Below the pieces are notes generated by a model. The model was given only the letters and a program-made list of their open reading frames with translations, was not told the DNA's origin and searched no databases. The translations under genes and the position numbers were made by a program. A DNA stretch of 50,344 nt. Source: Gammaproteobacteria bacterium (lineage in GTDB: Bacteria; Pseudomonadota; Gammaproteobacteria; Arenicellales; Arenicellaceae). The DNA lies in assembly GCA_022447525.1 (NCBI GenBank), contig JAKVBA010000031.1, positions 16,587-66,930 of the forward strand. The letters run 5' to 3'. This document shows, piece after piece, positions 8,009 to 16,858 of the stretch. Each line of letters starts with the position of its first letter. The stretch's first letter is position 1.

Positions 8009-10084
8009 CTAAAGAGCTACCGTAATAATTTTTCCATCAGCTGAGCGAATTACAAAAAATATTGTTTTGTCAACGAACTCATATGCTCCGATATCGCATA
8101 GACTACCACGACGCTCGCCGCGTTGATCTAGTGCATTCACTGGGCTTGCTGAGCAAATTGCAGAGCTTCCCGTATCGATAGCTGGTGACCCAAATGGGAG
8201 TGCATGAGTAGCCGTAAGTCCACCGTTGTTAGTCAGGGTACCTAATTGTAGCAATCCTTGTCCAAGACCATTACAGCTGGCGTCTTCAAACCAATTATTT
8301 GTTCCTACTCCTCCTGGCAGAAGCATATTGCAGAGGTCTCCACTGTTACCCGAAAACAACGAGTTGTTTATAGCCAATTGCGATTGTATTCCACTAATTG
8401 ACAATGTGAATGAAGAGTTCCCAGGCGTCGCTGAATCATGATTTGCGACAGTAACGTTGTTAATAATGAGTGTGTTTGAATCAACACTCTTGATAGCTGA
8501 ACCGTCGCCCGCACGATTTCCAGAGAGTGTACTGTTTGAGATGGATGTGATAGTGCCATAGCCTAAATACAATGCCCCACCACCGTAGGCATTTGGAGAA
8601 AAATTATCAGAGATGGTTGAGCCATTGATTGTCAAGGAACTCCCATTATCTGCGTGAATCGCTCCCCCGTCTTTCGTGGATATATTGCCGTCAAGGGTTA
8701 CATTCGTCAGTGTAAGTATAGAGTTATCAACATGGACAGGAGCGTGGATACCACTGTGGCCATCAACCATCGAATTGTTGATTATTTTTGTATTTGTGAC
8801 CTGAACATTGCTATAGCTGGTCATGTAGATTGCCGACGATATCCGTTGAGCACTGTTATTGCTAATGTTTGAGTTGTTGAGTGTTAAAGTAGACTCTTTC
8901 ACGGTTAATCCGCTTCTATTGGCCGTTGCACCAGTTTGGGGAGTGTTATTGATAAGCTCTAGGTTCTCTAGATTTACCATGGCTCCGCCAGAGATTGAAA
9001 CTCCTGAGAATTCATCATCTCCTCCTCGGTTTTGTGACACGACCAGATCTGTTGCAAAGACATTTAAAAGATCTCCGATAAGATCAACCCCCGCTGAGCT
9101 TGCGGAAATATTTTTGCTGATAGTAACGTTGTTGATGGTTGCGGTGCTTGTTTCCGTTAACGAGCCGGCATAGAGATAGAGCCCACTGTAATCTCCTTCA
9201 TTTTGGTTTACGTGACTGTTTAAAATAGTGAGTGTTAATGCCCCAGCACTTTCAGCTTGGTATACGTATAAACCACTACTACTGCCGGTATTTTCATTAA
9301 TCTGCGACTGAGTTATAGAAACAGACGAAGCGTTGTATAAACTAGCGCCGCTACCGAAACTAGCTATGTTATGGGAGATATCTGCTTGGCTCATTGTTAG
9401 GCTTCCATAAGCGACATACAATCCAGCGCTGGAAGAGCTGGCGTTATTATGAGTCACAAGACTTTCTGTGATGGTAACGTTGCCAGACTCTACAAAAATG
9501 CCAACGTTATTGGTGCCGCTGTTATTAGTAACAGTTGATTCAATAAGCTCCAGATCTGTGTCCGCTATATTTAGGCCGATATTAGAGTTGCTGGGCGAGC
9601 CGTTTACCATTCCGGCGGAGTGGTTAGAGATCGTAGAATTACTAATTTTTATCAATTCGGCATTACTTGCTTCGATGGCTGCGCCTGTACCCACTCCATT
9701 AGTGATGGTCACATTATTTAGCTCGAAAGTTGCGTTATTCCCTACGGTAAAAATTCTAAAACCTGGCGCTTGCTCATCTCTTGTGATAGTCGATCCATTT
9801 CCCTGTATTGTTAAATTGGAGGTGATTGTTGGTAGTCCCGCAACCATGTCTCCAGCTGGATCAATAGCAGATAGAGTGACAATCGACGAAGCAAGCATCG
9901 AAATAGTATCGTCGCCATTGCCAGTAGCACAGCCATTTACCGATGCATCAGTGTTAGCTGATTGGATGGCGTCTCTTAGGCTACACCCTCCATTGAGCAT
10001 GATAGTAGCAGCGTCGGCGTTACTCGAGAAGCACTGAGCTATTGCAAGCGCGAGCACACTCTTTTTTATGTTCGATTTTTGCAT
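8009..10084 (-). CDS. Secreted right-handed beta-helix protein, choice-of-anchor Q type
   Basis: Exported repeat protein of 691 residues. A Sec signal peptide ends near residue 26 (NADAA). CSLRDAIQSAN at 34-44 is the N-cap signature of this family. Residues about 90-560 are a run of imperfect Asn/Ser/Thr-rich repeats of about 20-25 residues (patterns such as ITNG, NNTVTI, ISNNSA) that fit parallel beta-helix coils. The C-terminal part has NNGGLTATHALPFGSPAID and DQRGERRGSLCDIGAYEF, the choice-of-anchor Q domain. After it comes an 18-residue tail, DKTIFFVIRSADGKIITV then AL, of unknown role. It is likely at the cell surface or secreted, possibly as an adhesin or glycan-binding protein. AGGAG lies about 11 nt before the ATG. 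Confidence 0.85.
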   Translation of the reverse strand: MQKSNIKKSVLALAIAQCFSSNADAATIMLNGGCSLRDAIQSANTDASVNGCATGNGDDTISMLASSIVTLSAIDPAGDMVAGLPTITSNLTIQGNGSTITRDEQAPGFRIFTVGNNATFELNNVTITNGVGTGAAIEASNAELIKISNSTISNHSAGMVNGSPSNSNIGLNIADTDLELIESTVTNNSGTNNVGIFVESGNVTITESLVTHNNASSSSAGLYVAYGSLTMSQADISHNIASFGSGASLYNASSVSITQSQINENTGSSSGLYVYQAESAGALTLTILNSHVNQNEGDYSGLYLYAGSLTETSTATINNVTISKNISASSAGVDLIGDLLNVFATDLVVSQNRGGDDEFSGVSISGGAMVNLENLELINNTPQTGATANRSGLTVKESTLTLNNSNISNNSAQRISSAIYMTSYSNVQVTNTKIINNSMVDGHSGIHAPVHVDNSILTLTNVTLDGNISTKDGGAIHADNGSSLTINGSTISDNFSPNAYGGGALYLGYGTITSISNSTLSGNRAGDGSAIKSVDSNTLIINNVTVANHDSATPGNSSFTLSISGIQSQLAINNSLFSGNSGDLCNMLLPGGVGTNNWFEDASCNGLGQGLLQLGTLTNNGGLTATHALPFGSPAIDTGSSAICSASPVNALDQRGERRGSLCDIGAYEFVDKTIFFVIRSADGKIITVAL

Positions 10085-10235
10085 TCTTTAACAACTCCTA
10101 CCTCGTAAACAGAGTGTAGGTTGATTAATTCCCAGCTTCAAGCGGATGCGGGGTATACGTGTAGATGAAATTTCTAAAATTGAAAATCGGTCTATCAGAC
10201 AGTATTGCTCTGGCGGCTTGAATCGCTGTAGTGGT

Positions 10236-11150
10236 CTACTCTGATACCGTTAGTTTGTAGCCTGTTTTGGGAAAATGTACGTGGATTACCCCGAATTGAT
10301 CAGTTTCGCGGGCAATAATCCATCGCTCATCTGATTCACCAACCAATTTTCCAGTGGTAGCATCTTGAGCATAATCACTGGGTTCTATCGTCACTATGTT
10401 GCCCGCCATATCATCGCTGAAATTAAGCTCGGTGAGTTCTCTGGGGTCTGACGAGGCGGCTGTTGTAAATAACTGGCTCTTGTTTATTCGAGTATGTCTA
10501 GCATGACCGAATCGTTTCATCCTAGCTTCCCATTGCCTTGCCCGCGAGCGTCGATCAAAAAACTTACCAGATCTGGTCTCCCCAGCGAACCAAACAAGAT
10601 GGTATGCCGCAAAGTCAGCTATTGTAGGGTTTTCACCAAACAAAAATATCGAATTTTCGAGTTTTTGTTCTAAATCCTTTTTGAATTGTTTGACGATGAC
10701 TTGACGCTCAGCCGACTTAAGTCTTGGAAGCTGTGAGGTTTTACCGACCATGACTCGGTCTTTCAGCAGTCCGGCAATTTGCCAAGGCCAATATTGAAAA
10801 GCGAGTTTTCTCAATACTTTTCTGGGGTTCGCTCCTTGTACAACAGGCATGAATACATTTTCGTTTATTGAGTTAGCAAAGTCTGCAACATCCGCAGTTG
10901 CACCAGAAAAGCTTAGCTCCGGTTTATTGGATATGCGTGCAATTTCAGAGACGATTAGCTGTGTATCACAGAAAATATCAGCACCAATCTGTGCTACTGG
11001 TATCCTGCGATACCCCCCCAGCATCGGATCGAGAGTAGGGCGAGGCGGCATAGGAGGCACGACAGATGATTGCCATGAGATTCCGGCATAACCAAGCATT
11101 AAACGTATTTTCTCTGAATAAGGTGAGATCGAGTAGTGATGAAGAATCAT
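10236..11150 (-). CDS. Glutathione S-transferase-like protein with C-terminal extension
   Basis: Cytosolic GST-fold protein of 304 residues, about 100 longer than a standard GST. The thioredoxin-like domain (1-75) opens with LHHYSISPYSEKIRLML, with the Ser-Pro-Tyr-Ser pattern of the catalytic start, a cis-Pro at RRIPVAQI and the glutathione-binding D-T pair in FCDTQLIVSEIA. The all-helical domain (about 85-205) has NPTIADFAAYHLVWF, the N-capping box. The remaining about 95 residues look mostly beta and end in HVHFPKTGYKLTV; I do not recognise them. It is divergent from the acyltransferase gene. The specific substrate is unknown. Confidence 0.82.
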   Translation of the reverse strand: MILHHYSISPYSEKIRLMLGYAGISWQSSVVPPMPPRPTLDPMLGGYRRIPVAQIGADIFCDTQLIVSEIARISNKPELSFSGATADVADFANSINENVFMPVVQGANPRKVLRKLAFQYWPWQIAGLLKDRVMVGKTSQLPRLKSAERQVIVKQFKKDLEQKLENSIFLFGENPTIADFAAYHLVWFAGETRSGKFFDRRSRARQWEARMKRFGHARHTRINKSQLFTTAASSDPRELTELNFSDDMAGNIVTIEPSDYAQDATTGKLVGESDERWIIARETDQFGVIHVHFPKTGYKLTVSE

Positions 11151-11259
11151 ATTGTGCTCGGTATGTTTGATGTATTTAGTTAAAAATTTAATAAGATTAT
11201 AGATACCGAATGCGAACAGTGCTAATTAAATGTAGACTATCGTGCTTTCGCAAACCACT

Positions 11260-11304
11260 AGATCATTCTAGCTGTAATACAGACATTCATATGTCGAATG
11301 ATCT
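11260..11304. promoter_or_regulatory. Nested inverted repeats in the GST/acyltransferase divergent promoter region
   Basis: A perfect 9-bp inverted repeat, AGATCATTC (11260-11268) and GAATGATCT (11296-11304), is separated by 27 bp. A second one, GACAT-TCAT-ATGTC (11282-11295), directly abuts the right arm. The block ends 25 bp before the acyltransferase start codon, within the only gap between two divergent genes. The layout suggests a regulator-binding region or a 5'-leader structure. The regulator is unknown. Confidence 0.45.
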
Positions 11305-11329
11305 TTCCCGTATTGTTTAATCCACAGCA

Positions 11330-12451
11330 ATGAAAGACAGATTTTCAGCATTAGACTCATTCAGAGGTTTGGCGGCACTTTGCGTAGTCATGTATCACAT
11401 GCACTTTGTTGATACCCTCACCGAGTCAAGCTTCTTTCGGGGTAGTTTTATTTTTGTAGATTTTTTCTTTGTACTAAGCGGTTTCGTTTTAGCTCATGGA
11501 TATGGCTTTCGGACAAAGATTAAATTCAAAGACTTTTTGCAACGTCGCGCCTTACGCTTATTCCCCCTTCATATACTTATGTTGATCGGGTTTATAATGT
11601 TCGAAGCAACCCGGTTGGCGGCGACGTATCTGTTTGAAGTAAGCTTTAATAGTATTCCTTTTTCTGGTTCGCAAGACATAAGTGAAATATTACCCAACCT
11701 GCTATTGCTTCAGGCATGGCTACCCTCAGCAGACCCGTTCAGTTTTAACGCGCCTTCGTGGAGTATTAGCGTTGAGTTCTATTTGTACCTAGTTCTATTT
11801 ATCACGATTTTAACTGGTAATCGCAGCAAACAAATTTTATGGCTGCTGCTCGCGTCGGCTGGCGTTTATCTCACTCTGAATACCGACGTTTGGAAGGCGT
11901 ACTTTGGTTTCAGTAATGAAGTGTTGCGCGGACTGGTTGGTTTTTTTGGTGGCGTGGTTATGTATCTCTGTTACCGTTTGATTTCAAGATTTAAATTAGT
12001 AAATTCAAGCGGACGTTCATGGCTGACGAAAACATTGTTTACAGCTTATGAACTGATACTCGTCATAGCTACAGTACGATTAGTTTCGTTCAACGATAGC
12101 ACTAATAATCTATCGCTGATTTCGTTATTTTGTATAGTGGTATTGTCGTTTTCGTTTCAACGAGGGTGGATATCGACTTTACTCAATATAAAGATTTTTC
12201 AATATTTGGGTAAGATATCTTATTCGATATATTTGACACACTCACTTGTTCTATTGTGTGTTAATGCGTTGATAATTGCCGTTCAGAATTGGGCGCCTGG
12301 GGCGGGTTTTACTTTTGTTGAAGCTGGTGGGCGGCACTTTGACAGCGGTTTGACTTGGCTCAACTACGGATTATTAATCGCTATTTTATTGCTAGTGATA
12401 GTTGTGTCGCATAATACGTACTATCGAGTAGAAAGACGGTTTTATAAATAA
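11330..12451 (+). CDS. Acyltransferase 3 family membrane protein
   Basis: Integral inner-membrane O-acyltransferase of 373 residues with about ten hydrophobic helices. It opens with FSALDSFRGLAALCVVMYHM, the acyltransferase-3 signature with the family's conserved arginine and histidine in helix 1, then FVDFFFVLSGFVLAHGY and the cytoplasmic basic loop FLQRRALRLFPLHIL. APSWSISVEFYLYL and the late YLGKISYSIYLTHSL are further family motifs. Such enzymes transfer acetyl or succinyl groups to lipopolysaccharide, peptidoglycan or exopolysaccharide; this one has no glycan genes nearby to suggest a substrate. It is monocistronic. Its stop codon lies inside a tandem 29/30-bp duplication. Confidence 0.9.
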   Translation: MKDRFSALDSFRGLAALCVVMYHMHFVDTLTESSFFRGSFIFVDFFFVLSGFVLAHGYGFRTKIKFKDFLQRRALRLFPLHILMLIGFIMFEATRLAATYLFEVSFNSIPFSGSQDISEILPNLLLLQAWLPSADPFSFNAPSWSISVEFYLYLVLFITILTGNRSKQILWLLLASAGVYLTLNTDVWKAYFGFSNEVLRGLVGFFGGVVMYLCYRLISRFKLVNSSGRSWLTKTLFTAYELILVIATVRLVSFNDSTNNLSLISLFCIVVLSFSFQRGWISTLLNIKIFQYLGKISYSIYLTHSLVLLCVNALIIAVQNWAPGAGFTFVEAGGRHFDSGLTWLNYGLLIAILLLVIVVSHNTYYRVERRFYK

Positions 12452-12500
12452 TTCCAAGTTGCACTGGATCTTATAAATAATCCCAAGTTTGCACTGGATC
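12442..12500. repeat. Tandem duplication spanning the acyltransferase stop codon
   Basis: Two adjacent near-identical units: 12442-12470 (29 bp) and 12471-12500 (30 bp). They both start TTATAAATAAT, continue with CCAAGT and end TGCACTGGATC; they differ by one T/C change and one extra T in the second unit. The first copy contains the TAA stop of the acyltransferase gene (12449-12451). It looks like a recent replication-slippage duplication. Confidence 0.85.
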
Positions 12501-12554
12501 GTCAAAGACCGATATCGACAATTATTGCTAATAACTTTTGGTTTTTATTAATCC

Positions 12555-13349
12555 TTATATCGTTTTGTCGTGTTCAATCACCGCAAACGCGGAGTGATTG
12601 TGGATTGATTCAAAGTTTTCAGCATGCACGTAATAGCGTGCTATCGCATCGTTTTTGTCGAATGAATTAGCTACATCGCGCACTACGTCCTCGACGAATT
12701 TTGGATTATTGTATGCTCGCTCGGTAATGTATTTTTCGTCAGGTCTTTTTAAGATTGCGAATAGCTCTGCGCTGGCCTGTTCTTCAACTGACCTAATAAT
12801 CTCATCCAACCATAGTTTGTTTGAGCAATTGACGCCAACCGTTATGTGAGATCGTTGGTTATGGGCTCCGTATTCAGAGATTTTTTTTGAGCAAGGGCAA
12901 AGACTCTTTACTGGTACAGTGATTTCCAAGGTGGAAGCAAGATGTCCTTGTTCTAATTGCCCAATCAGATTAACTTGATAATCCATGAGGCTTTTGACGC
13001 CAGACACAGGCGCCGTCTTCTCTACGAAGTATGTAAACTGCATTTCTATATAGCCTGATTCCGCCTCTAGCCTCTCAACCATTGCACCAAGCATCTTATG
13101 AAAATGTTTGGCTGAGATCACTGTTTCAGATTCATTTAACATTTGTAAGAAGCGAGACATATGTGTCCCTTTTTGGTCATGAGGGAGGCTTACAGACATA
13201 GAAAACGTAGCGATGCTGCTTGATTTGCTTCCATCTCTGTTAAGAATCGTAATTGGATGTTGGATGTCTTTTATACCAACTCGATTAATCGGTATTTGAC
13301 GAGTATCCAAGCTGCCTTGAACGTCTTCAATTTGTGCTGACTTAGTCAT
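12555..13349 (-). CDS. folE2: GTP cyclohydrolase I type IB (FolE2)
   Basis: Makes 7,8-dihydroneopterin triphosphate from GTP, the first step of folate (and queuosine precursor) synthesis, in the cytoplasm. At 264 residues it matches COG1469 length. The N-terminus [18 protein letters not shown] and the core [19 protein letters not shown] are diagnostic. Cys151, His163, Glu205 (RPDEKY) and His250 align at a constant offset of four with the metal and catalytic residues I recall for the Neisseria enzyme (Cys147, His159, Glu201, His246). No folE1 is seen in the window. It follows dxs by 117 nt on the same strand, so it is the last gene of the xseB-ispA-dxs run or has its own promoter there. Confidence 0.96.
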   Translation of the reverse strand: MTKSAQIEDVQGSLDTRQIPINRVGIKDIQHPITILNRDGSKSSSIATFSMSVSLPHDQKGTHMSRFLQMLNESETVISAKHFHKMLGAMVERLEAESGYIEMQFTYFVEKTAPVSGVKSLMDYQVNLIGQLEQGHLASTLEITVPVKSLCPCSKKISEYGAHNQRSHITVGVNCSNKLWLDEIIRSVEEQASAELFAILKRPDEKYITERAYNNPKFVEDVVRDVANSFDKNDAIARYYVHAENFESIHNHSAFAVIEHDKTI

Positions 13350-13466
13350 GATAAAGCCTTGGGCGTTACACGCCCGATTTCATAGTGCAGTAAAAATGCA
13401 GTAAAAGTACAATCAATAAGAGGTGTATAAGCTGAATGATCTGCTCATTAATCAAATCTTCAGTAG

Positions 13467-15362
13467 TTAGTTTGCAACTGATGTTTTAGCTGATTCGGAC
13501 TCAAAGTGAGGAGACTTTAGAATCGACTTTTCGATTCCAGCGCCATCGAGACCGCATTCAGCGAGTAAAGTCGCCTGGTCACCGTGATCTATGTATCGGT
13601 CTGGAAGACCCAAATTCAAGGTGGGAGTGTTCACTCCTGTGTATGAAAGGTATTCATTGACTCCTGAACCTGCCCCACCAGCTATAACATTCTCTTCGAC
13701 GGTAACGAGTAAATCATGACTTTGCGCGAGTTCAGATAGAAGTTTTTCATCAAGAGGCTTAACGAAGCGCATGTCAACCAGGGTCGCTCCCAGCGATATC
13801 GCAGCCATTCTTGCTGCTGGGAGTAAGGTGCCAAAGTTTAGTATTGCTATCTTGTTGCCTTTGGTAAGTACTTTCGCTTTGCCCAGTGGGATTTCGCTCA
13901 TTTGAGTTTCCTCAACTGCACCAATGCCGGCTCCTCTTGGGTATCTCACCGCGGTCAGCCCTTTGTGTTTATATGCAGAATAAAGCATATTTCGACACTC
14001 GGCCTCATCACTTGGGGCATAGATCACACAATTTGGTACACAGCGCAGGAAGCTTAAGTCGAATATACCTGCATGGGTGGCACCGTCAGCTCCAACCAAT
14101 CCAGCTCGATCTATGGCTAACATAACGTCTAGATCTTGCACGCTTATGTCGTGTATTAACTGGTCATAGGCGCGTTGTAAAAAGGTTGAGTAAATAGCTA
14201 CTACGGGTTTTTGACCGTCGCAAGCCATGCCGGCAGCAAAGGTTAGAGCGTGTTGTTCTGCGATGGCTACGTCAAAATAACGTTCTGGGTATTCCTCGGA
14301 AAAGCGAACGAGCCCCGAGCCTTCTCTCATTGCTGGTGTGATGCCGATTAGTCTTTCATCTTGCTTGGCCATATCGCACAGCCAGTCGCTAAATACATCC
14401 GTGTAGTTACGTTTTTTGGCTTTCTTGCCGAGCTCTCCAGTCGCGGGGTTGAATGGTGAAACACCATGGTATTTGATTGGAGCATCTTCCGCCGGCTCAA
14501 AACCTTTACCTTTCTTGGTGACGATATGTAAAAAGCGTGGACCTTTTATCTCTTTTAGGTTCCGAAGAGTGGTTACTAAAGTTTCTATATCGTGGCCGTC
14601 AATCGGGCCTGCATAGTTAAAACCCATCTCCTCGAAAAATGTGCTAGGAAGGATCATCCCCTTAACGTGTTCTTCCCAGCGGCGTGCATAATCACGCACT
14701 TCCGGCGCGAAATTTAACGCTTTTTTAGCGCCTTGACGAACCGAGTTGACAGTCGGACCTGTCATTAATCTCGTTAAGTAGTTTTTAAACGCTCCAACGT
14801 TGGGTGAGATCGACATATCGTTATCATTAAGAATGACCAATATGTTGGCGTCCATGTCGCCTGCATTGTTCAAAGCCTCAAACGCCATTCCGGCAGTGAT
14901 GGCGCCATCGCCAATGATGGCCACGACATCGCGATCCACATTTTGCTGAGCGGCCGCTACAGCCATGCCAAGAGCGGCACTTATCGAAGTGCTTGAATGG
15001 CCCGCACCAAATGTGTCGTATTCGCTCTCATTTCGCTTCAAAAAACCCGACAATCCACCAGCCTGACGTATCGTATGCAGCTGATCTCTACGACCGGTTA
15101 GAATTTTGTGTGGATAGGCTTGATGGCCTATATCCCAGACTATTCTGTCGTCTGGCGTATTAAATACGTAATGGAGGGCTGTGGTAAGTTCCACGGTGCC
15201 AAGACCTGCGGCCAAATGACCGCCGATTTTAGATACCGTATCTATCAAAAACGAACGGGTCTCATCGCACACTTGTTGCAATTGATCCTCATTGCATTGA
15301 CGCAAGTCCCTCGGGTTGTCAAGCGTCATCAATAGAGGGTATTTTTCAGTTGGTTTTGTCAC
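13467..15362 (-). CDS. dxs: 1-deoxy-D-xylulose-5-phosphate synthase
   Basis: Thiamine-diphosphate enzyme that condenses pyruvate and glyceraldehyde 3-phosphate, the first step of the MEP isoprenoid pathway. At 631 residues it is full length. His80 in [13 protein letters not shown], the thiamine-binding [18 protein letters not shown] starting at 151, LNDNDMSIS and the transketolase-type [13 protein letters not shown] are all intact. The C-terminal domain (about 500-620) is complete. It lies 36 nt downstream of ispA on the same strand, the widespread proteobacterial ispA-dxs order, which couples supply of isoprenoid units to their condensation. Confidence 0.98.
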   Translation of the reverse strand: MTKPTEKYPLLMTLDNPRDLRQCNEDQLQQVCDETRSFLIDTVSKIGGHLAAGLGTVELTTALHYVFNTPDDRIVWDIGHQAYPHKILTGRRDQLHTIRQAGGLSGFLKRNESEYDTFGAGHSSTSISAALGMAVAAAQQNVDRDVVAIIGDGAITAGMAFEALNNAGDMDANILVILNDNDMSISPNVGAFKNYLTRLMTGPTVNSVRQGAKKALNFAPEVRDYARRWEEHVKGMILPSTFFEEMGFNYAGPIDGHDIETLVTTLRNLKEIKGPRFLHIVTKKGKGFEPAEDAPIKYHGVSPFNPATGELGKKAKKRNYTDVFSDWLCDMAKQDERLIGITPAMREGSGLVRFSEEYPERYFDVAIAEQHALTFAAGMACDGQKPVVAIYSTFLQRAYDQLIHDISVQDLDVMLAIDRAGLVGADGATHAGIFDLSFLRCVPNCVIYAPSDEAECRNMLYSAYKHKGLTAVRYPRGAGIGAVEETQMSEIPLGKAKVLTKGNKIAILNFGTLLPAARMAAISLGATLVDMRFVKPLDEKLLSELAQSHDLLVTVEENVIAGGAGSGVNEYLSYTGVNTPTLNLGLPDRYIDHGDQATLLAECGLDGAGIEKSILKSPHFESESAKTSVAN

Positions 15363-15398
15363 GATGATATCTTTGCTAAAAAACTAGTCATTAGAGCA

Positions 15399-16304
15399 CT
15401 AGTGTGTGCGTTTAATAATGAGTTCAGCGATGGCATTTAACATACTCAGACCGCTGCCCTGAGTCTGGTCAGTATTATCGCCGATTGTGCTCACGCAATC
15501 CATGGCCTGAAGGTAAAGATTTTCTGCTAGTTGTTTTGATTCTTGAAGTCCTAACAAAGCCGGATAAGTCGACTTTTTAAGCTCTAAATCTGATCCGCTC
15601 GGCTTACCTAAGATCTCTGTTGATGACTCGATGTCTAGAATGTCATCTATTACTTGGAAAGCTAGACCAATATTGGCCGCGTAGAGTTCAAGAGCGGAAA
15701 TTTGCTCCTTATTGTTCAAGTCGCCTGCCAACGCACCCGCGCGAGTAGCAGCAAGGATAAGAGCGCCTGTTTTGCATCGATGAACGCGTTCAAGTTGCGC
15801 TCTCTCAAGTACCTTATTAGTGGCTTCAATGTCCAGCATTTGCCCACCAACCATTCCAGCGGCGCCGCTTGCTTTTGCTATCTCAAGACCAATTAGTCGC
15901 ACCTGATAATCTCTTAGGTCTGACTCCATTGATAAAATTAGCTCAAACGCAAGTGTCTGTAACGCATCTCCAGCTAAAATAGCCGTTGCTTCACCATACT
16001 TTATATGATTGGTTGGCTTCCCTCTTCTAAGTTCATCGTCGTCCATGGCGGGTAGATCGTCATGTATCAGAGAGTAGGCGTGAATACACTCAATCGCAGC
16101 CGCGATGGTATCCAGCGCTTCCAGCTTAGCACCCGTGATGATGCCAGATGCATAAACCAGTAGGGCTCTAATTCTCTTACCCCCAGACAGAGTTGAATAG
16201 CGCATTGAATCAATCAATGTCTTGGGCGCTTTGGTATTTGTCAGAGCTTCATCGAGTCTTTTCTCAACTCGGTGAAGATAAACTTGGCTATCAGTTAGCG
16301 TCAT
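15399..16304 (-). CDS. ispA: (2E,6E)-farnesyl diphosphate synthase
   Basis: Condenses isopentenyl and dimethylallyl diphosphate into farnesyl diphosphate, precursor of undecaprenyl carriers and quinone side chains. It has about 300 residues. The first aspartate-rich motif DDLPAMD (Asp84-Asp90, numbering from the GTG) is in the short-chain bacterial form with two residues inserted, and the second is DDILD at about 222-226. GGKRIRALLVY, GQMLDIE and KTGALI are the other conserved regions. The start could be the GTG at 16310 or the ATG at 16304, which has slightly better spacing from a GGGTG; the difference is two residues. It sits between xseB and dxs as in many gammaproteobacteria. Confidence 0.97.
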   Translation of the reverse strand: MTLTDSQVYLHRVEKRLDEALTNTKAPKTLIDSMRYSTLSGGKRIRALLVYASGIITGAKLEALDTIAAAIECIHAYSLIHDDLPAMDDDELRRGKPTNHIKYGEATAILAGDALQTLAFELILSMESDLRDYQVRLIGLEIAKASGAAGMVGGQMLDIEATNKVLERAQLERVHRCKTGALILAATRAGALAGDLNNKEQISALELYAANIGLAFQVIDDILDIESSTEILGKPSGSDLELKKSTYPALLGLQESKQLAENLYLQAMDCVSTIGDNTDQTQGSGLSMLNAIAELIIKRTH

Positions 16305-16414
16305 TTTCACCCAGGGTATGAATCAACTTAATCTTCGGCATTTGAGTCTGTTTGATATGCAAAGGCTCTATCGAGACACGCTCATGAAAACTTTGTTCTA
16401 AAAGTACTTTGCTC

Positions 16415-16666
16415 TCAAAGTGCTTTGTCCTCAAACGGTTCGGTGCTAAATAAACCTTCGTTGTCTTTAACCAGGATATCTACTTTTTGCTCAGCGTTCT
16501 TCAACACTTCATGGCAATGCTTCATTAGAGCGACACCGCGCTCAAAATCAGCCAATGATGACTCTAGGCTTTGATCTCCTCTTTCCATCCTCTCGACTAG
16601 AGATTCCAGTTGTGCGTAGGCATCCTCGAAATCAAGGTGCTCTAGGCTATTTTTTTGGTCAGACAT
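16415..16666 (-). CDS. xseB: Exodeoxyribonuclease VII small subunit
   Basis: Small subunit of exonuclease VII, which degrades single-stranded DNA; it bundles around the XseA catalytic subunit, encoded elsewhere. The 83 residues are the usual length. The diagnostic segment is FEDAYAQLESLVERMERGD, followed by SLADFERGVALMKHC and a coiled-coil helix. The acidic C-terminal tail is variable in the family. It is first in the xseB-ispA-dxs(-folE2) series, with a 104-110 nt gap to ispA. The divergent promoter region to parE spans 16667-16858. Confidence 0.95.
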   Translation of the reverse strand: MSDQKNSLEHLDFEDAYAQLESLVERMERGDQSLESSLADFERGVALMKHCHEVLKNAEQKVDILVKDNEGLFSTEPFEDKAL

Positions 16667-16858
16667 TGGCTTTACTCAGGTTCCATATTTCACGAGCATT
16701 CTATCATCTTTGGTGTCAATATTAGAGACATGAGGGCATCAAATTTCAAATAGAGTATGGCAATTTGGTAATACCACAACTGTGTTGTTTTTTTAGGTTT
16801 TTAGTGAATTAAAATCACGTTAAACTCCAAGTATTGATAACCATAAAAATTATGTAGT

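Noticed and set aside
9468-10037. 189-codon plus-strand frame within the beta-helix gene
   Set aside because: It arises from the repetitive composition of the opposite strand; its translation is low-complexity hydrophobic and has no start signals.
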